Shown here: positions 1-14,192 of the stretch, piece after piece
Numbering within the stretch: position 1 is the first letter of the stretch
Layout of the letters: the number at the start of each line of letters is the position of its first letter
NCBI GenBank assembly: GCA_013396915.1
Contig: VWZL01002517.1
Span: forward strand, 1,655,922-1,719,921
Source of the DNA: Stercorarius parasiticus
Taxonomy: Eukaryota > Chordata > Aves > Charadriiformes > Stercorariidae
Reading direction: 5' to 3'
DNA length: 64,000 bases
Notes under the pieces: generated by a model
The model's input: only the letters and a program-made list of their open reading frames with translations
Told to the model about the DNA's origin: nothing
Databases searched by the model: none
Translations under genes and position numbers: made by a program

Positions 1-330
1 TCGGGGTGGGAAATAACCTCCCCACCCCCCCGGCAGCAGCCGGGCTCGGCCACCCCTCCGCCCCCCGGGGTGAGGGGATGGAAGGAGAAAGATGGAGGAG
101 AGCAGGGTTCGGGGCAGTCCCGGGAATTGTTTTATGGGTTGTTTTTTTTATTTATTTTTTTATTTTTTTACTAGAAAGCAGCCGGGTGAGGCGCCGCTCC
201 CCGTAAGGATGGCCGCGGGGTCCCCGTGCCGAGCCGCCGGGGCTGCGCGGCCCCGCGGAGCCGCCCCCGACCCAACCTTCCCCCCCGGGAGCCCGGGCTT
301 CACCCCCTTCCTCTGGGGCAGGCTCGTCCG
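1..330. promoter_or_regulatory. CpG-rich island edge, probably near the WLS promoter
   Basis: The first ~330 bases are strongly GC-rich with many CpG dinucleotides, interrupted by a T-rich stretch near 130-170, and composition drops sharply to AT-rich after about 360. It lies upstream of WLS exon 2 on the same strand, so it is probably the 3' shoulder of the CpG island around WLS exon 1. No WLS exon 1 coding sequence (N-terminus plus first membrane segment) could be found here in any frame. The link to WLS is inferred from position. Confidence 0.5.
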
Positions 331-3242
331 CGGGGCATTTTCGGTAACGCCTGTGCATAACTGAGCTCGCATTCCTGGGAAAGGGCGTCGGGACAATGTG
401 TTGCAGGTCTTCTTTGGGAGAATAAAGTTGGATGGTTCTTGCCGTGGGCTTTATTTGGGAGGTACTGGAGAAATACCTAAAAACGGTCCTCAGAAAGCAG
501 ATTCACTGCTCTGTGTTTGTATTGGCTGCTCTTAGGAGCCATAGGAATTCTACTAAACGTAATTTTCAAAAACTTTAGTTACTCTCATTCTCTTGCTTCA
601 GTTCCTTGTCTTTGCTTAATCGCAAAGGACTCAGTGGCAAACATTGAATGAAAACACAGTTTTTCTGGTCTTGTGGGCCTGAACCAACACTGAATATTAT
701 TGGGGTTGGCTTTTTTTTTTTCCCTTCCTTCCTTCTTTATTTTTTTTTAAAGGGCTGATTCAAGAGCAGGTTACTGAACCCGACACTGATTCATTAGACA
801 AAATGTCCTGGCCTGTGTTGTGCAGAGAAGCCGGACTCGTGTTCATCTTAAAAGTGATTTTTTTTTTTCTAGTATCTTCTCGCTTCTGAGTTTAAAAAAG
901 TAAGTTGCTTGTACAAAAGGACGGTGTTGATAAGCAAGCCCTGTTCCTGTTGTCATCGGGGGGCAGGTGTGATCAACAGACATATTTCTGTTTTGCTTTA
1001 TAGGCAATAAACAGAAATATTTTTGTTCAGGTTTGTAGGGATTTGGAGATGAAAGAACTCAGATGCTGTTAGTTCCATCTTCCGTCTTGCCTCTTCTCTG
1101 CTTTAGTGGCTGCTGCCGCCAGGCATCCACGGTGGGCCCCTGTCCTGGGGCGGGGTGGTGTCTGGTCCTGGGTGGGGGTCCCGAGGTGGTGCTGGGCTGG
1201 GGACCTGCATGGGCAGGTCCGATGGGCAGGACCCACTGTGGCTGAGCAGCTCTTCTGACAAGGGAGACGGTGATTTGGGTCTGGATCTCAACATCTTGCT
1301 TAGGATGACTTTGTACTGCTGCAGTAAGTTCATCTTCTGTCTGCGGGAGAGTCCTAGGGGGTTTTTGTGGGCTAAACTTCTTTAATTGCGGGGAAAACCC
1401 CACTTCTGATCTTTCAGGAGATAAAGCCCCGCTAATCAATCACCCAAACTGGCTTTTCCTCTGCAGCATTTACCACTTCTGATGCATTTAAGGAGTTAAG
1501 AGGCTTTTTCCCCTCTTCACTTAGTGGCTGCAGGGCTCCAGCAGCTTCCAGCCACCCCTACTGGGAGCCTAAGTGTGTATGGTGCCTGTGGAACAGCTGT
1601 GAGTCCTTATGTGTGACCTGGCGTGGTCCCCAACATCTGGCGCAGTGACACACGAGCAGGGCATTGCAGCCCAGGGCTCTGTGTGAAACTCTTCCCAGGA
1701 AGAGTTCCACCTTGGATCGTGCCTCGCCGTTGGGGTCCCCGCGTCCCCGGAAATGGGTCGGTGGCCAGCGTTCTTCTGCGGCATGCCTGGGGATGGCGGG
1801 TGGGGAGCGAAGCCGTGCTCTGGGCGCTCAAACTCGCTCTGCAGCGGTGACACGGGGCTGCTGCTCGTCAGCGAGGGGTGACACAAGGTGGGTTGGGAGC
1901 GGAGGGGTCACAGAAATAGCGTTCCTGGGCTGGTTTGGTCCAGCGCACCAAACAGACACGGAGAATCTAGTTATTTTAGTTTATTCAGGTCTAGACAAAC
2001 CAAAATATGTACACAACTGGAACAGGGCTTCAAAGCTAAACCAGCCTTTCCTCTAGCAGTCAGTTAGGTCATATTTCAAAACAATGACTAAGTGCTCTAT
2101 TTTAACAGATTACTTGTGCAAGTCCAAAATACGCGAATGCGACGCATTGGTACCTGATATGTCAACGACGACAAAGCTTCATTGTTCTGAAACCGGGGGT
2201 TTCTGTCTGTGGTGGGTCTATAGCTAGTTTTTGAACAGTAAACTGCGTTAATTTCTGAGGTTTTAATACAGTTTGCGAATTTCCAACAGCTCTTATCAGC
2301 TCTCAGGTGGATTTTGCTTAGAACTGTATGTTGACAAAGCACGAGATGTACACGTATGGGAGTAGTTCCCTTGCTGGGGTGAAGCTCCCGTGGCGGTCTA
2401 AGGGAGCTTTGCAAAGGTAGGGAGTGAGAAAACACCTGAAAAGAGAATTTTATTGAGCTGTTCCTTTGTCGTGCTACGGCAGCGAACTGTTGGCTCCAGG
2501 CAACTGGGGCTGTCGCTGCCTCCAACTGACCTGTTTTCAAGCCCTGCAGGATTCCTGGTGTCTGCTCTGTTCCCTGCTAAACGTTTTGTTTAAAGGTTAC
2601 GCTTCTGGGTTGTGTTACGTGTTCTGTTAGGATGTACCAGGACTCGATAAAACAGGATTGATATAATTAGTCATAATAAAACCTCCTTTTCACTACCCCG
2701 CTATGAGTGATAGCGTGCATGTCGTATAGGAGAATGGGATCAAACAGGAATGTTTTCTGTTATCGTTCAAGGGCAGCATTGATGTTGGTGAGAAATTAGG
2801 CTAATGCTGATTTACAGTCCTGCTGGTGTTCCCAGGAGCCCTCGCATGCTGTGTGTATGTACACTCTGCCTTTTCCGTACACGCCATGGGTTTGGCCAAA
2901 TTCCTGGCGTCCTGCCTGTCTCCGGGGTCCCACGGGGCTCAGCCAGTTGTGCTGAGCAGCACGTGGAGCCAGGTGACAGCCTTGGACTTGGTCTGAGGAC
3001 AAACCTGCCCACAGCTGGACCAGCTGCAGCATCCGTGCTCGTTCTGGGAGTTTTGGTCAGGGCATTCCAATGGAGGTCACACCACACCTGCTGCTCTAAG
3101 GATGAAGATGGCCTGGGACATCTTGTATCCTCTCCTTCTGACCGCTGGCCAGGTGGTAGCATTTTGTGCGTATGAAAATCTGACTTGACTGTAGTGTTGG
3201 CTTAAGGCTTCTTGGTCTTCTTTAAACGGAAGCTTTTGATTA

Positions 3243-3679
3243 CAGAATCACTGAATGGTTTGGGTTGGAAGGGACCTTAAAGGCCATCTAGTTCCAACCC
3301 CCTGCCCTGGGCAGGGACACCTCCAACTAGACCAGGCTGCTCCAAGCCTCATCCAGCCTGGCCTTGAACCCCTCCAGGGATGGGGCAGCCACAGCTTCTC
3401 TGGGCAGCCTGGGCCAGTGCCTCACCACCCTCACAGGAAAGAATTTTTTCGTGATATCCAACCTAAATCTCCCCTCTCTCAACTTGAGGCCGTTACCCCG
3501 TGTCCTATCATAACACTCCCTGATAAAGAGTCCCTCCCCAGCTTTCCCTTAGGCCCCCTTTAGGTACTGGAAGGCCGCTATAAGGTCTCCCCGCAGCCTT
3601 CTCTTCTCCAGGCTGAACAACCCCAACTCTCTCAGCCTGTCCTCCCAGCAGAGGGGCTCCAGCCCTCTGATCATCTTCG
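3243..3679 (-). mobile_element. CR1 LINE fragment (3' end)
   Basis: The sequence starts with the reverse complement of the CR1 3' tail (octamer related to CAGAATCA), then GGTTTGGGTTGGAAGGGACC and the typical string of CR1 3'-region words up to a 'CTCTCAGCCTGTCCTCCCAG' block. The orientation is minus, because the 3' tail lies at the low-coordinate side. It is 5'-truncated, as most CR1 copies are, and has no intact reverse transcriptase. It sits in WLS intron 1. Confidence 0.93.
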
Positions 3680-6600
3680 TACATTACAAACTATCTTCCT
3701 TTGTATGCCTTGTGGGAAGCTGTTGATGGTGTCCCTCTCTGTAATTTCCCTTGCATCCTGGAATTCATTTATATACACAGTATTTAAGAAAGAAAACAGG
3801 GCTTTACTGCTCAAATCTGTCTGGAGTTTGTGGAGATAGCAGGAAACTTGGTGTTAATCGAGTCCCAAAGCGTGGGGCACTTCTCATAATGTCCCATAGC
3901 TCTGTGGCTCTCGTAGAGTACTGGAGATCGCTGAACCACCTGGGTGCTGCTGGTGCCCAGGCAGGGTCTTCTGCATCTCGGTGGGCTTTGTGCTGCTGCC
4001 TGACCGCCGCAGAAGCTGGGCAGATGTACAAGCTCTGGCTCTGGCGTGCTCTCTAGCTTGTTCTTCGCTGAATGGGCTGGTCTGGTCGAAGGACCTGGGG
4101 TCAAGGCACTACCCGGCTTTCCCTGGGGCTTCCTCTCGCCATTGCTTTGGTCATGCATTGCTGTGCGTCCTGCCCCTGGTCTGGCAGGACCGTGGGAGGC
4201 TGGAGCGAAGAGCAAAGCTGCCGAGATGGAGGGACGGGAGGAAATCGGACAACAGAGCTCCGTGCAGCAATATTTTTTGTTCCTTTAGAGAAGTTACTGA
4301 AAAGGCAGCTTTTCAATAACTTTATGTGAGTTACTTCGAGGACTGCAAGGGCGCCCTGTCCCAAGTCGCAGATTATCTTGGTTTCAAACGCGCTGACTGA
4401 CTGCAGTGGGAGCTCTCTGGAGCAAAGACAAAGTCCAGGACAGGCATACACACAGTTAAGGACTGAAAGTCCGGTGCCCAACCGTACACTTTACAAATTT
4501 AACTGATTGGAAAAATGGAGGGTTTTATTTAGCGCACGAGTCTTCTGGGATGAGGGGGCTGCTGCTCAGAAGGTGCAGGTTCACTGCTCCCCTGCCTCGG
4601 CTTAAGGTTGAAAAAAACAGAATTGTTTTGACTGGAGCAAATAAAACTCTTACTTGTGTGTCTCGCCCAGAGAGATAATGAGTCATGTGTATAAATGGCT
4701 GAGCAGCTATCAACAATTCCAGTTCATTATCTAAATGTCCGATTTGGCTCCTGAGCAGTGAGTTTCCAGGATTTAATTTTCTTTCCTCGGATTTCATTAC
4801 CTTCTTAGGGCCCAACTGATCTCTTTGACAAGGAGAGACGCTCTGATTTCTGAGGTAGGGGGACGCAGCCTGCTAGGGAAGGGCTTCTGTGGGCTCCAGG
4901 ACAAAGACCATTTTTATGTGCCTGACTTTCTTTCATGGCTGGCCTCTCCAGAAGATGGGCGAGCTGTGCCGGGTAGGTCGGTGCGGTGCCGTGGCCGTGA
5001 ATGCCAATAGACTCCTCTGTATAAGCCACATTCCTGCAGCGCTGCAGCCTTGGCAGAAGCGCTGGGAGCCGATGAAAAAGCAGACATGAAAGGTCATGTC
5101 TATTTAGTTTAGGTCTGCTCAATTCTTCTTTTTAAGAGCTGTAACTGTAGCTGAATGGGCAAATGTGCCAGAAATGGAGAGTTCCCAGGCAGAAAGTCCG
5201 TGCTGGGGGCCGGAGGAGCGGGCAACCGGGCTGTAAATCCTCCCAGGCGTTGGGTTTTTTTTTTCGCTCTTCTCACAGTTGCATCACCTCCAAAGCGCAG
5301 TTAACTCGGGAGGGTTGCATCAGGGAGACTCTGTGCCTCTAGAAACTCCAAGTTTACATAGAGAGGATGTTCCTCTTACTGTTTCTCTTCTCTCGTGTTG
5401 CTACGACCCAAACAGGCTGGGTTTTAAACATGACCCAAACACTTCCCAAGCAGTGCTTGTGCTGCCTCTCGGCGCTTTGCAAGGGATAACCATTAAACAG
5501 GAAGTCTTTTTCGCTAGTAAATAGCATTTATGGTCTTTGAAGTCGAGTTATAACTCTCCGATAGCCTGGGGAAGCCTTTGAAGGGGGCCAGGTGGCTGCT
5601 CCGGCCGGCTGAGCCCTCCTCTTCAAATGCAGATGGAATTCTTTACATATCTGAGCACTGGTGGTTTCAAGGTATGTTGTTATCTGCGGTGGGCGGACTG
5701 GGAGTTTCAGGCTGTCGCTCAGGAGAGAAGCTGCTGGATGCCGTCGGGTCACGCTGCTATTTCAGACCTCTCTTTGCAGGGATTTAATATCTTGGCTGGG
5801 CGTAGCAGGAAACGCACCTCATCGGAGGTGAGACCAGACAAAGGACGCCTTGGAAGGAGATCAAACTGTGGCAATTAGTAAATCAGTTCTACCTTCTTTT
5901 TTTCTTCTTCTTTTAAAGAAAATATTTTTGAATACATATTTCGGCACTTGTGGAACTCGTACTGCTAGTCCTCGCTTCGCTTGCATTTGTTGCTGCTGTT
6001 GCATATGTATATTCATTCTGTTCTTCAGCAAATCTACTTATACTCTACTGCCTCAAGGATTTCTTGCTCTGTGACTTGCCTGGGGCTGAGGGAATAATCC
6101 CTTATCTGTGAGAGCAGGACTACTCCCCAGAAGCTCTTTGCTTGGTGCTGGGTGGCAGCAGCCTTGTGGGTGCTTGGACTCTTCTCCTCGCAGCAGGATC
6201 CAGACGGCACGTGCAGGTTTGAAGGCTCTTGGCAGAGCTGCTCCTGTGGCTCTTTGAAAACTGCCTTATTGCAGAAAATTCCCTAAAGAGAAAGAAAATC
6301 CCTGAAGGGGAGGTGGTCCATGGCCTCTTGGTTCCTCAAAACTCCAGGAAGATGGTTCTGATGGCCATAGTGCTTGGTTAGGGACCTCCACGTCCTGGCA
6401 GCTTGTGTCCCACCCCAGTCTAAGACAGTAGGTTTGAGTTTGGCAGAGGTCTGGGCTGGCGTCTGTGCCACCAAATATCATCTTCCATCCAGCCATATGC
6501 TGAACTGGTTCAGGACTCCCATCGCCCGCCAAAGGTGGTAGGAAAACCAGTGCTGCCCAAGCCAAGGTGGTCACTGGAGGAGATACGTGCCCAGCCCTGA

Positions 6601-7802
6601 CTTGTTCTCCCCATCCAAAGCAGCAGATGTGGACACAGAAGGTGAACGTGGGTCAGGAAGCTCCCGAACAGGGCTTTGGAAAGGTTAATTTTCATGCTCT
6701 GAAACCAGAGAGACAGAAAAACCTGTAGGATTGAAAAATCTATTGGAGATGAGAGAACTACGGGTGTTCAGCTACAGTAGCGTGTCTGGCAGCACACATG
6801 GTGAATAAGGATGGAAATGGTGCCCTGGGGCTTCAAAGGACTATGGGCTTGATAAAGCTTGAAATCAAATGGTAAGAAAGAAATAACTTCCCTAAGGGGA
6901 GCGGGCTTCTAGTTGGTATTGGGGTTTTCTTGTGTTTTTTTTTTTTTCCTTCTGTTTTTTAAAAGATGAATTAAACTATTTCAATGTACAGCCATTCTGC
7001 ATATAAAAGCCACCGAGGTGTTCCGACAAAGGCTTTCAAGTGGCTTGCGAAATAGTAACTAGTAATAAAAAATAGTAATTTAAAGACTGTGTTAGTGGTC
7101 GCTCTCATTAATGTATTAAACTGGTAGCATCAAGGTCAGGGAAGAGGGAGGTAGAAAAGAAAACTTTCACACTGCAATAAATGTATATTTATAAATGGTA
7201 AGTATATATGATGTTATTCGGGTTCTCAGTGTTCCAGTTGGAAAAGCTGGGTCTGTCTGATGATAAATTAGCTTGTTTATTCCTATCCTGCTGTTGGTTA
7301 GTGTAATGAAGCAGAAGGCCATTGTGTGTGCTCGTTGGGTAGTGATGGCTCGGCACAGAAGGGGGTAATTGAGTAGAAAAGCAGAATGCTCCTGGTGCCT
7401 GGGAGAAGTTAACACTGCATGAGGTCAGTAGGACTCCAGCTTTAATCAATGTAGACACAATGCAATTGAGATTTTCTAAAGGGCTTGTTTATAGTGCAAG
7501 AGCAAGGGTCAGTAGTTAATTTGAAATGCTGTAGGTGTTCTAGATGAGAAGGTATAAAATATATACCATAGAGGTAAGCATTCATGTGGGAGCAGAGAGG
7601 GGACGATGTTATTCTTGTAACTGGGTTGAACGCCCTGTTTGCAGGAGTATGGAGGGAAGAAAGGAGGAATTATTTGAGGGCTTATCCCAGGAGCTCTTTA
7701 ACGATCTACTTAATTTATTGAAATTAATAAACTGAGTGATGGTGGCTCTTAGGCAAATCTAGGCATACGTAATACTGTAAAATGAAACTATGGAAAAATT
7801 GA

Positions 7803-7854
7803 GCTCACTTAGAGTAAATTTTTAGTTTACTAAAGTTTGCTCACTTAGAGTAAA
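7803..7854. repeat. Short direct repeat, two perfect 16-mers
   Basis: The 16-mer GCTCACTTAGAGTAAA occurs at 7803-7818 and again at 7839-7854, a period of 36 bases. The intervening sequence is AT-rich. It is a small local duplication in WLS intron 1 with no assigned function. Confidence 0.8.
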
Positions 7855-10800
7855 CCTAAAGATTTAAGTCTAAATACAGAGAAACAGTGTTCCTTTGTTT
7901 CTCTGAGGAATAGTTCCTGACATAAGTCGCTTTACAGGTGGGATCTTGTTTTCTGCCTTTTTTTTTTTTTTCTCCGAGAAGAAAAGGGCAGATGAATGCT
8001 TCCGCGGTAATAGATTGTTTCAAGGGCGGTATAGCTGAAACTGAAGGAAAGCTGCTTATTGCGGTACTACAGAGATGTTAAAGCTCTCAAGCCTTGAACT
8101 GGGGCTTTGAGAATTAAAATAATAATTAAAAAAAAGTTCTGCAGCAGCTCGGTGCTGTTTGCTAACATCTTTCAGGGTGAGTCCAGGGGGCTACGAATGG
8201 TGCTGGAGCTTGTCCAAATGAGTTTTCTTCGTTCCACTTGCCCTCGCCTATCCCTATGTGCCGTCACCACTGCGCTTTGCAGGAGAGGCAAGCTCAAGGG
8301 ATAAGCAGGAACAAGTTTTGCTTGTGGCACAAAGATGTGAAAGGGTATTTGTGCCTTTTGTGCAGATTGTGCAGACTGACAGACACTCGGAAAAAGTAGG
8401 CTTTCTTTTCTTCTGTCCTTGAAGACCTAATGGTTTTAACTTTGGCATGTTTTATCTTAGAAATTTGAAGGTGGAATGTCATTTTCCCACGCTCTAAGCT
8501 CATGGCCACCAAAGGACCCCCTTCCTCTACTATTTTTTACTGTCTCTTTTACATCAACCCATCTTTGGGCCCCAAGTTTTCTGTAGGGGCAGCCAAGCGT
8601 CAGCTGGAAATGAGCGAGTCAGTTGGGTGGAGAAGAGCAGAAACATCAGTGGGGGCGAGGGAAGAGCAAAGACACCACATGCAGGAGAACTGGGAGCTCT
8701 GGGGAAAACCAGACTTCTCCGGGTCGAAAAGTGACCTGTGATGCAGACTACAAATGCGATTGCTGTGCGGCCTGGGGAGGCTTCACCCTTGTGGGCAAGA
8801 GCAGGGTCTCCCGGTGCCTCTCGCCATCCGGGGTAGGATTTCACAGAATGGTCAGACTTTGTCAGTCTGATCTCCCGGCTTGTGGAAACAGCATTATAAA
8901 CTGTTGTAGGGCAAAGATGCGGAGAAGAGAGTGAAGAAAGTGGCGACTATAAATCTGAAGAAATGGAATATGTACTCACTAGCACTGGTGTGTGCGCATG
9001 AGGGTCCAGATGGCAGTAAACTCTACCGCGTGCGAGCTCAACTTTGACCGCTATATAGTAGCGTACTATTTAGTCTGTATGCGGAGTGATGAAAATGGGG
9101 ACGAGGGGACAGCAAGAGCAGCACATCAGCATCCCAGGAGCAGTAACCAGCTTCAGGACCTCCTGCTCTGCCCTCCCGGCTGGCCCTGCCGCCAGTGGGA
9201 GGCTGGACGAGACACCTCCCCAGGTCCCATCCCTGGTTCCTCAGCGTTGAACTGCGCTCTTCCCTTTCAACAAGTTCATTTTCAATATGCTGGCTAAGGA
9301 AGCGTAATTCTGTGATATGAAGCTCTAGCTTTTGTTTGAGAAATTATGCTAACAAAACCAAGGTTGGGATGCTGTGATTGATTAATTATGCTTGTATTGA
9401 CTGGGGGAAATGGGTGTTTACTCTCCAAGTACCTAAACTAGGAGGGTTAAATCTCAACTAAAACTTGCCAATTCCCTCGTGCCACAAAATACTCCATTTC
9501 TTTCATTTAGTTGGCTGCAGTGTTGCGCTCATCTTCAACTGAATTAAAACTTTCCCCGCTGAGAATTTCTGGAAGCCAGACTTGGGAGCGCGGTGGTAAC
9601 CAGGATCTAACCCAGGGGCTCAAGAAAGCGCGAGAGCAGTGACGGACAGGCCGGATCCCCCTCTCCCTTCAGAGTACCCGTTATTTACCAGTTTGCTGGG
9701 TGTTTGGGGCAGGATGCTCGGTTTCTGCAGCAAACGCTGTAGTGTTCTACTATGGAGAACGTGGCGGGGCAGGAGCAGCGTTGGATGGCTCGGGGTGTCC
9801 CGCCGTGCGATGGATCACTTTGGGTGTTTGCCTCCACTTGTACTCTGTTTAGTCCATGCAAAGTGAAAGAATTTCGATTCTGGCTCGGATGTAGGAGAGA
9901 AATTTTCTCTGTCTTGGCAATGGAGATGGTCACCAGTGCCGAGAAATCAACTCATGACATCTTTTGCTGAATCGGGTCATAAGATCTTTGATCTCTCTGG
10001 CCAGTAGATACAAGGTGTGCCGCGATGTCTCTTTCAAATTCTCTTATTTGGAGTTATTCTATAACACTGTCATCTTCAAGTGAGACGCTGCTGCCAGTTC
10101 AACACAAGTCTGAGTAGTCTTGGATCATTCCGAACTGAAAGCAATTCAACTTCTGTCCATCCCTCCCACGCTAAATGTCTCTCTTGCTTTTAACTGCTGC
10201 TGTTTCTTGGGGATGCAGCTTGAGAAAATCCACGTCTGAGGTGAGTACGGTGGTACGATGCTTGTGCTGTTGGCTGTGTGGTACTTTCAGTATGAACCGT
10301 GAGAAAAGTCTCACGGGAAATCATATGCAAGAGTTGGCTTCAATCTGGAAGACAGAGCTGAAATGGCTTTGGAAGCTCCTCGGAAGCCCTCCCTGGGTGG
10401 TGGTGACCGCACTGCTGAAGGCACCAGCCTCTCTGAGGGGCTCGCTGGCTAAAACCATTACAAGGAGCCATTCTTCCTTGGCAGGGTCTGCTGGGACCCA
10501 TGTCATCTGGGATAACCTTAGGACTCTTGCAGTGAGCCAGGCACCTCCAAGGCCTCTTCTGGAGGAGATGGAGCGGGTGGCTTCCCCCTTCCCCAGCATA
10601 TGGGCTGGCAGTGCCAGCCGATCGCCACGTACCTTTAAGGCAAATGCATCTATGGCATGTATGCAGCCAGCCTTCAAAGAGGCTAAACTGTACTCAGTCC
10701 CCAAACTAGTATGAAAACCAGTGAACTGCAAAAGAGAGGCTGCTCAGACTCTGGTTTTATTTTCATGTCTGCACTCGCCTGGGTTTTTAAGGAAGATTTA

Positions 10801-13702
10801 ATGAAGGTTCGTCCCAGCAGAGCTGAGGAGGGCTCTGGTGACAGTCACCTACTGCCTGCTTCCCACAGGAGATCACGGCTGTCGCCCCGAAAGGGTTTGC
10901 TGTGAATCATCTTCTCTGGAAGCTTGTCTGGGGGAAGTTTTCTCTCTTCAGTAGGGAGGGTTGGAAGCATCCATCGACAGTGCCTGCAGCTCCGCTGGCC
11001 TCGTGCCGATGGCTTCGGATATCCAGCATAGCAGGGGTCAAACCCCTTGAGGGGGAGGGGGCTCGGCCCGATGCCTGCTCATGGTCCCTGGGCACCTTCC
11101 TGGGCACCCCGAGCTGACTCCTGTGGGATCCGGCTCCCAGAGAGCCGCGTTCCCACCTGGCTTCTGCAAACCCCTCTGGATACCAGCCCTGCTCTGGGAT
11201 ACCCTGCGACCCCCCCGAATGGTACCGCACTCCTCATCGCAGCGCCCAGGCTGGGCTGGGGGCTGAGGCTCACCCACTGCATGAGGCACAAACAGCGATT
11301 TAATTATTTCCAGGCTGACATATATCACTTAATCCATAAATCTGAACCATCCACCAGCCCACAGGCAGAAGGGCTGAGAGCAGCCTGCTTGGCACCGCAT
11401 TTTAGCTGAAATCCCTCGGTGCGAGCTTTGTTTTGCATAGCACTTTGTAATGCTGTTAGTTGACTTGGCTGCAGTTTCACAAAGCGTTTTTGGTTGGTGC
11501 GTTTTTTTTTTTTCTTTACCCCCCCCCGCCCCCCCGGCTTGGTTCAACACTCACTTGAATTTAATGGGACGGGAGCCAAGCAAGTAATGCAAGCCAAGTG
11601 CCGACATTTGTTTGGTGTGCAGTTCCCGACAAGGAATATATATAGTAATTGTCTCTTTGCTCCTCAAAGCTGTAACTTTGGCAGAGGGGATAGTCGAGTT
11701 AGCGTGCCAAGTATTTAAAATCATAATCAGTCAGTGATGAAAACATGTATTTATGGCTAGAACGAGTTGCATCAAAGCAAGAAACATTCGTCTTCTCTGT
11801 AGAAGTAACAATGTCTCCTAATTCAGAAATGCCTGCTTTTAAATCACACAAAGATCTGTCAAAGTTAAAAAGCTCTGAGAGCTTGGCCTGAATGTCTGGC
11901 TTGTTTCACAAAAATATTCCGAATATTCGCTTACAGCTGCAGTTTTTGCCACGGTTTCTGTGTTCTGCATGGAGGCATGATAAAAGGATGGCGCACTGAT
12001 TGATGCGCTTACGGCAGGTCATTAAAGCACGCTGTAAACCTGGGCTTGCAGTTGATTTATTCTTTGTTTTTTGATGCTTGGTTTTATTTTATTTTGCAGC
12101 TTCTTTCTGGCGTATCGGAGGTTTGTCCTTTTGTGGGGCTGCTGTAAGGCGTGAGCTTTCTGTGCTCCCCGAGGACCGCTGGATGCGGTGGGGGTTTGAG
12201 ATGCGGCAGCGCTACGGGTCTGTGATGCTCTTGGGCTGTGGATTGCTAGCGAGAGCGGCGCTGAATCTGGAAGAATTCCTGCTTGAGCAAATCCCTTTCC
12301 TTGCAGCCCACTGTGACTCCTCAGCTGGAAAAAACTTGCTGCTGTCAAAAAAATTGAGAAAAAAAAAAAAATGCAGTTTATAAACAACTGCTTTTTAATA
12401 ACTTCCTCCCGACTCGCGCGTTGAGTCATCTCCCCCGGCTGTAGGAAGGATGTCATCTTTCTGCCGAGGTGGCACGGTGGCGAAGGTGCTCAGCAGAGTT
12501 CCTGGCCTGGGTCCCACGAAGCAACAGAGCTGCTGTTGTCAGGACGCAGCCAAAGGACGCGGCGGCCGCCGGCTCTGAATCACCCGGGTGTGGGGGTGTC
12601 AGCCGGCCCCGGCTTTGTGGGTGTTGCTCAGGTTTGGGTTATTTTGTCTCGTTGCGATACCTCGAGTGTGTAGGTAGGGTGTTAGTGCGTGCTGCCGGAG
12701 GGTTTTTGTGGTGGGCTGTGATCTATTGGGGTCAGTCCTGGGATGGTGACGAGGCGAGGAGCCCGCAGGCTGGCCACCTCGGCTCCAATTCCGCATGACC
12801 ACCACGACGTTTTTTCTCTGGAGGCTTTGACACTAAGTCATCTGTTATGCTATATGCCTGTGTGGCTGTTAACTCTATGGGCTGCTTCTGCTTCAACTCC
12901 TAATGTAGGAATATTTCAATGCTTGTCACTTGCTTTACAGCATTTTTACATTATTAGGTTAATTACATAATTAGGTAAATTTAACGTACTTTATTAGATT
13001 AAATTTACGCTTAAAGTTTTGAATTTCAAGTCTTATTTTCATTTGAAAAAGGGCTGGATAGTTTGGGGTTTTCCCCTAAATGTCATCTCACAAACCTGGA
13101 TCACATCACTAGAATTTGAAGAAATTAAAGCTAAAACAGAAATCAAGAAAAGTCTTTTTTTTTTTTTAACAGCTTAAAAAGAAAGAATTAACCTGTTCCA
13201 TTTGCTTCTTAAAACCTGTGAAGCTGGAAGAAATTCATTACAGCATGTCCAGTGGTACCTTCCTGGTAATGCTTCAGAAAACAGGACAGTTCTGCTTTAA
13301 TTGCAGTGAAGTGTATTGGACGTCGAAGCGCGTTGAGCCGGTTGATGTGCAAAAAAATGCTGCTTTCTCTGACAAAAAGGGGAATAGGTCCGTAAGGGAC
13401 AGGGGAATTACCGACTTTCTGATCACTTGACTTTCTGACCCGTGGAAGCCCCTGGGATCGTACTGGGGAGATGAGGAACTGGAGCATCTCCAGCTCTGCT
13501 CGTCCCCATGGGTTCCGAGTTCTGTGATGCATTAAAATATTTATTTCCCAAATGATATTTGAAACGGGGCAAGAACCACTGTTATAAGAATTCTTTGTGT
13601 GGAAGACCTACGTTGGAAATATATTTGAGTTTTAAAAAGCCTTTTCTTTCTCCCAGATTGGAAGGTGGTTCATGGTGAAATTCTGGCTGAAGGTGGAATG
13701 CG

Positions 13703-13721
13703 TTATTTATTTATTTATTTT
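13703..13721. repeat. Short (TTTA)n microsatellite
   Basis: A run of four to five TTAT units is visible in the AT-rich part of WLS intron 1. Confidence 0.7.
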
Positions 13722-14007
13722 TCTGCTTTCATCCCTATTTGTACTTCAGAGTTTCTGACTGTTTCCTAATCAATGTAAAGCCCAAGCAGTATAATCACCC
13801 GTAGTTTTAACGATCTCATCTGGGATGTTAGACGTTACGGGTGTCTTGTGCGCATGCACAAAGCCTCCTTGCTTGTTGTGGTGCTGGGGGCATTTCAGAG
13901 CCAAGTTCTCTGTTCTGCTGCTTTTCTCCCAATATCTCAAAAAAAAAACCCAAAACCCCGTGGCTAGGGGGAAGAGAAAGACAGATCTTTGGTTGTCATA
14001 ATCATCA

Positions 14008-14192
14008 TGCAGGGACACCTCCCACCAGCCCAGGTTGCTCCAAGCCCCGTCCAACCTGGCCTTGAACCCCTCCAGGGATGGGGCAGCCACAGCTTCTCTG
14101 GGCAACCTGGGCCAGGGGCTCACCCCCCTCACAGCAAACAATTTCTGCCTCACATCTCATCTCAGTCTCCCCTCTTTTCAGTAACTTGCGTC
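14008..14192 (-). mobile_element. CR1 LINE fragment
   Basis: The block contains CR1 3'-region words such as CAGGGACACCTCCCACCAGC and CCTTGAACCCCTCCAGGGAT, in the same order as the other minus-strand CR1 copies. The terminal octamer tail is missing and the segment begins abruptly after unrelated sequence, so both ends are truncated. It lies in WLS intron 1. Confidence 0.9.

Noticed and set aside
92..364. Frame beginning MAAGSPCRAAG near 210 as WLS exon 1
   Set aside because: It does not resemble the Wntless N-terminus and has no hydrophobic first membrane segment. It is GC-driven open frame in a CpG island.
10175..10731. Opposed 179- and 136-codon frames in WLS intron 1
   Set aside because: No domain, no low-complexity-free protein pattern, no splice context, and both strands are open as expected from base composition.
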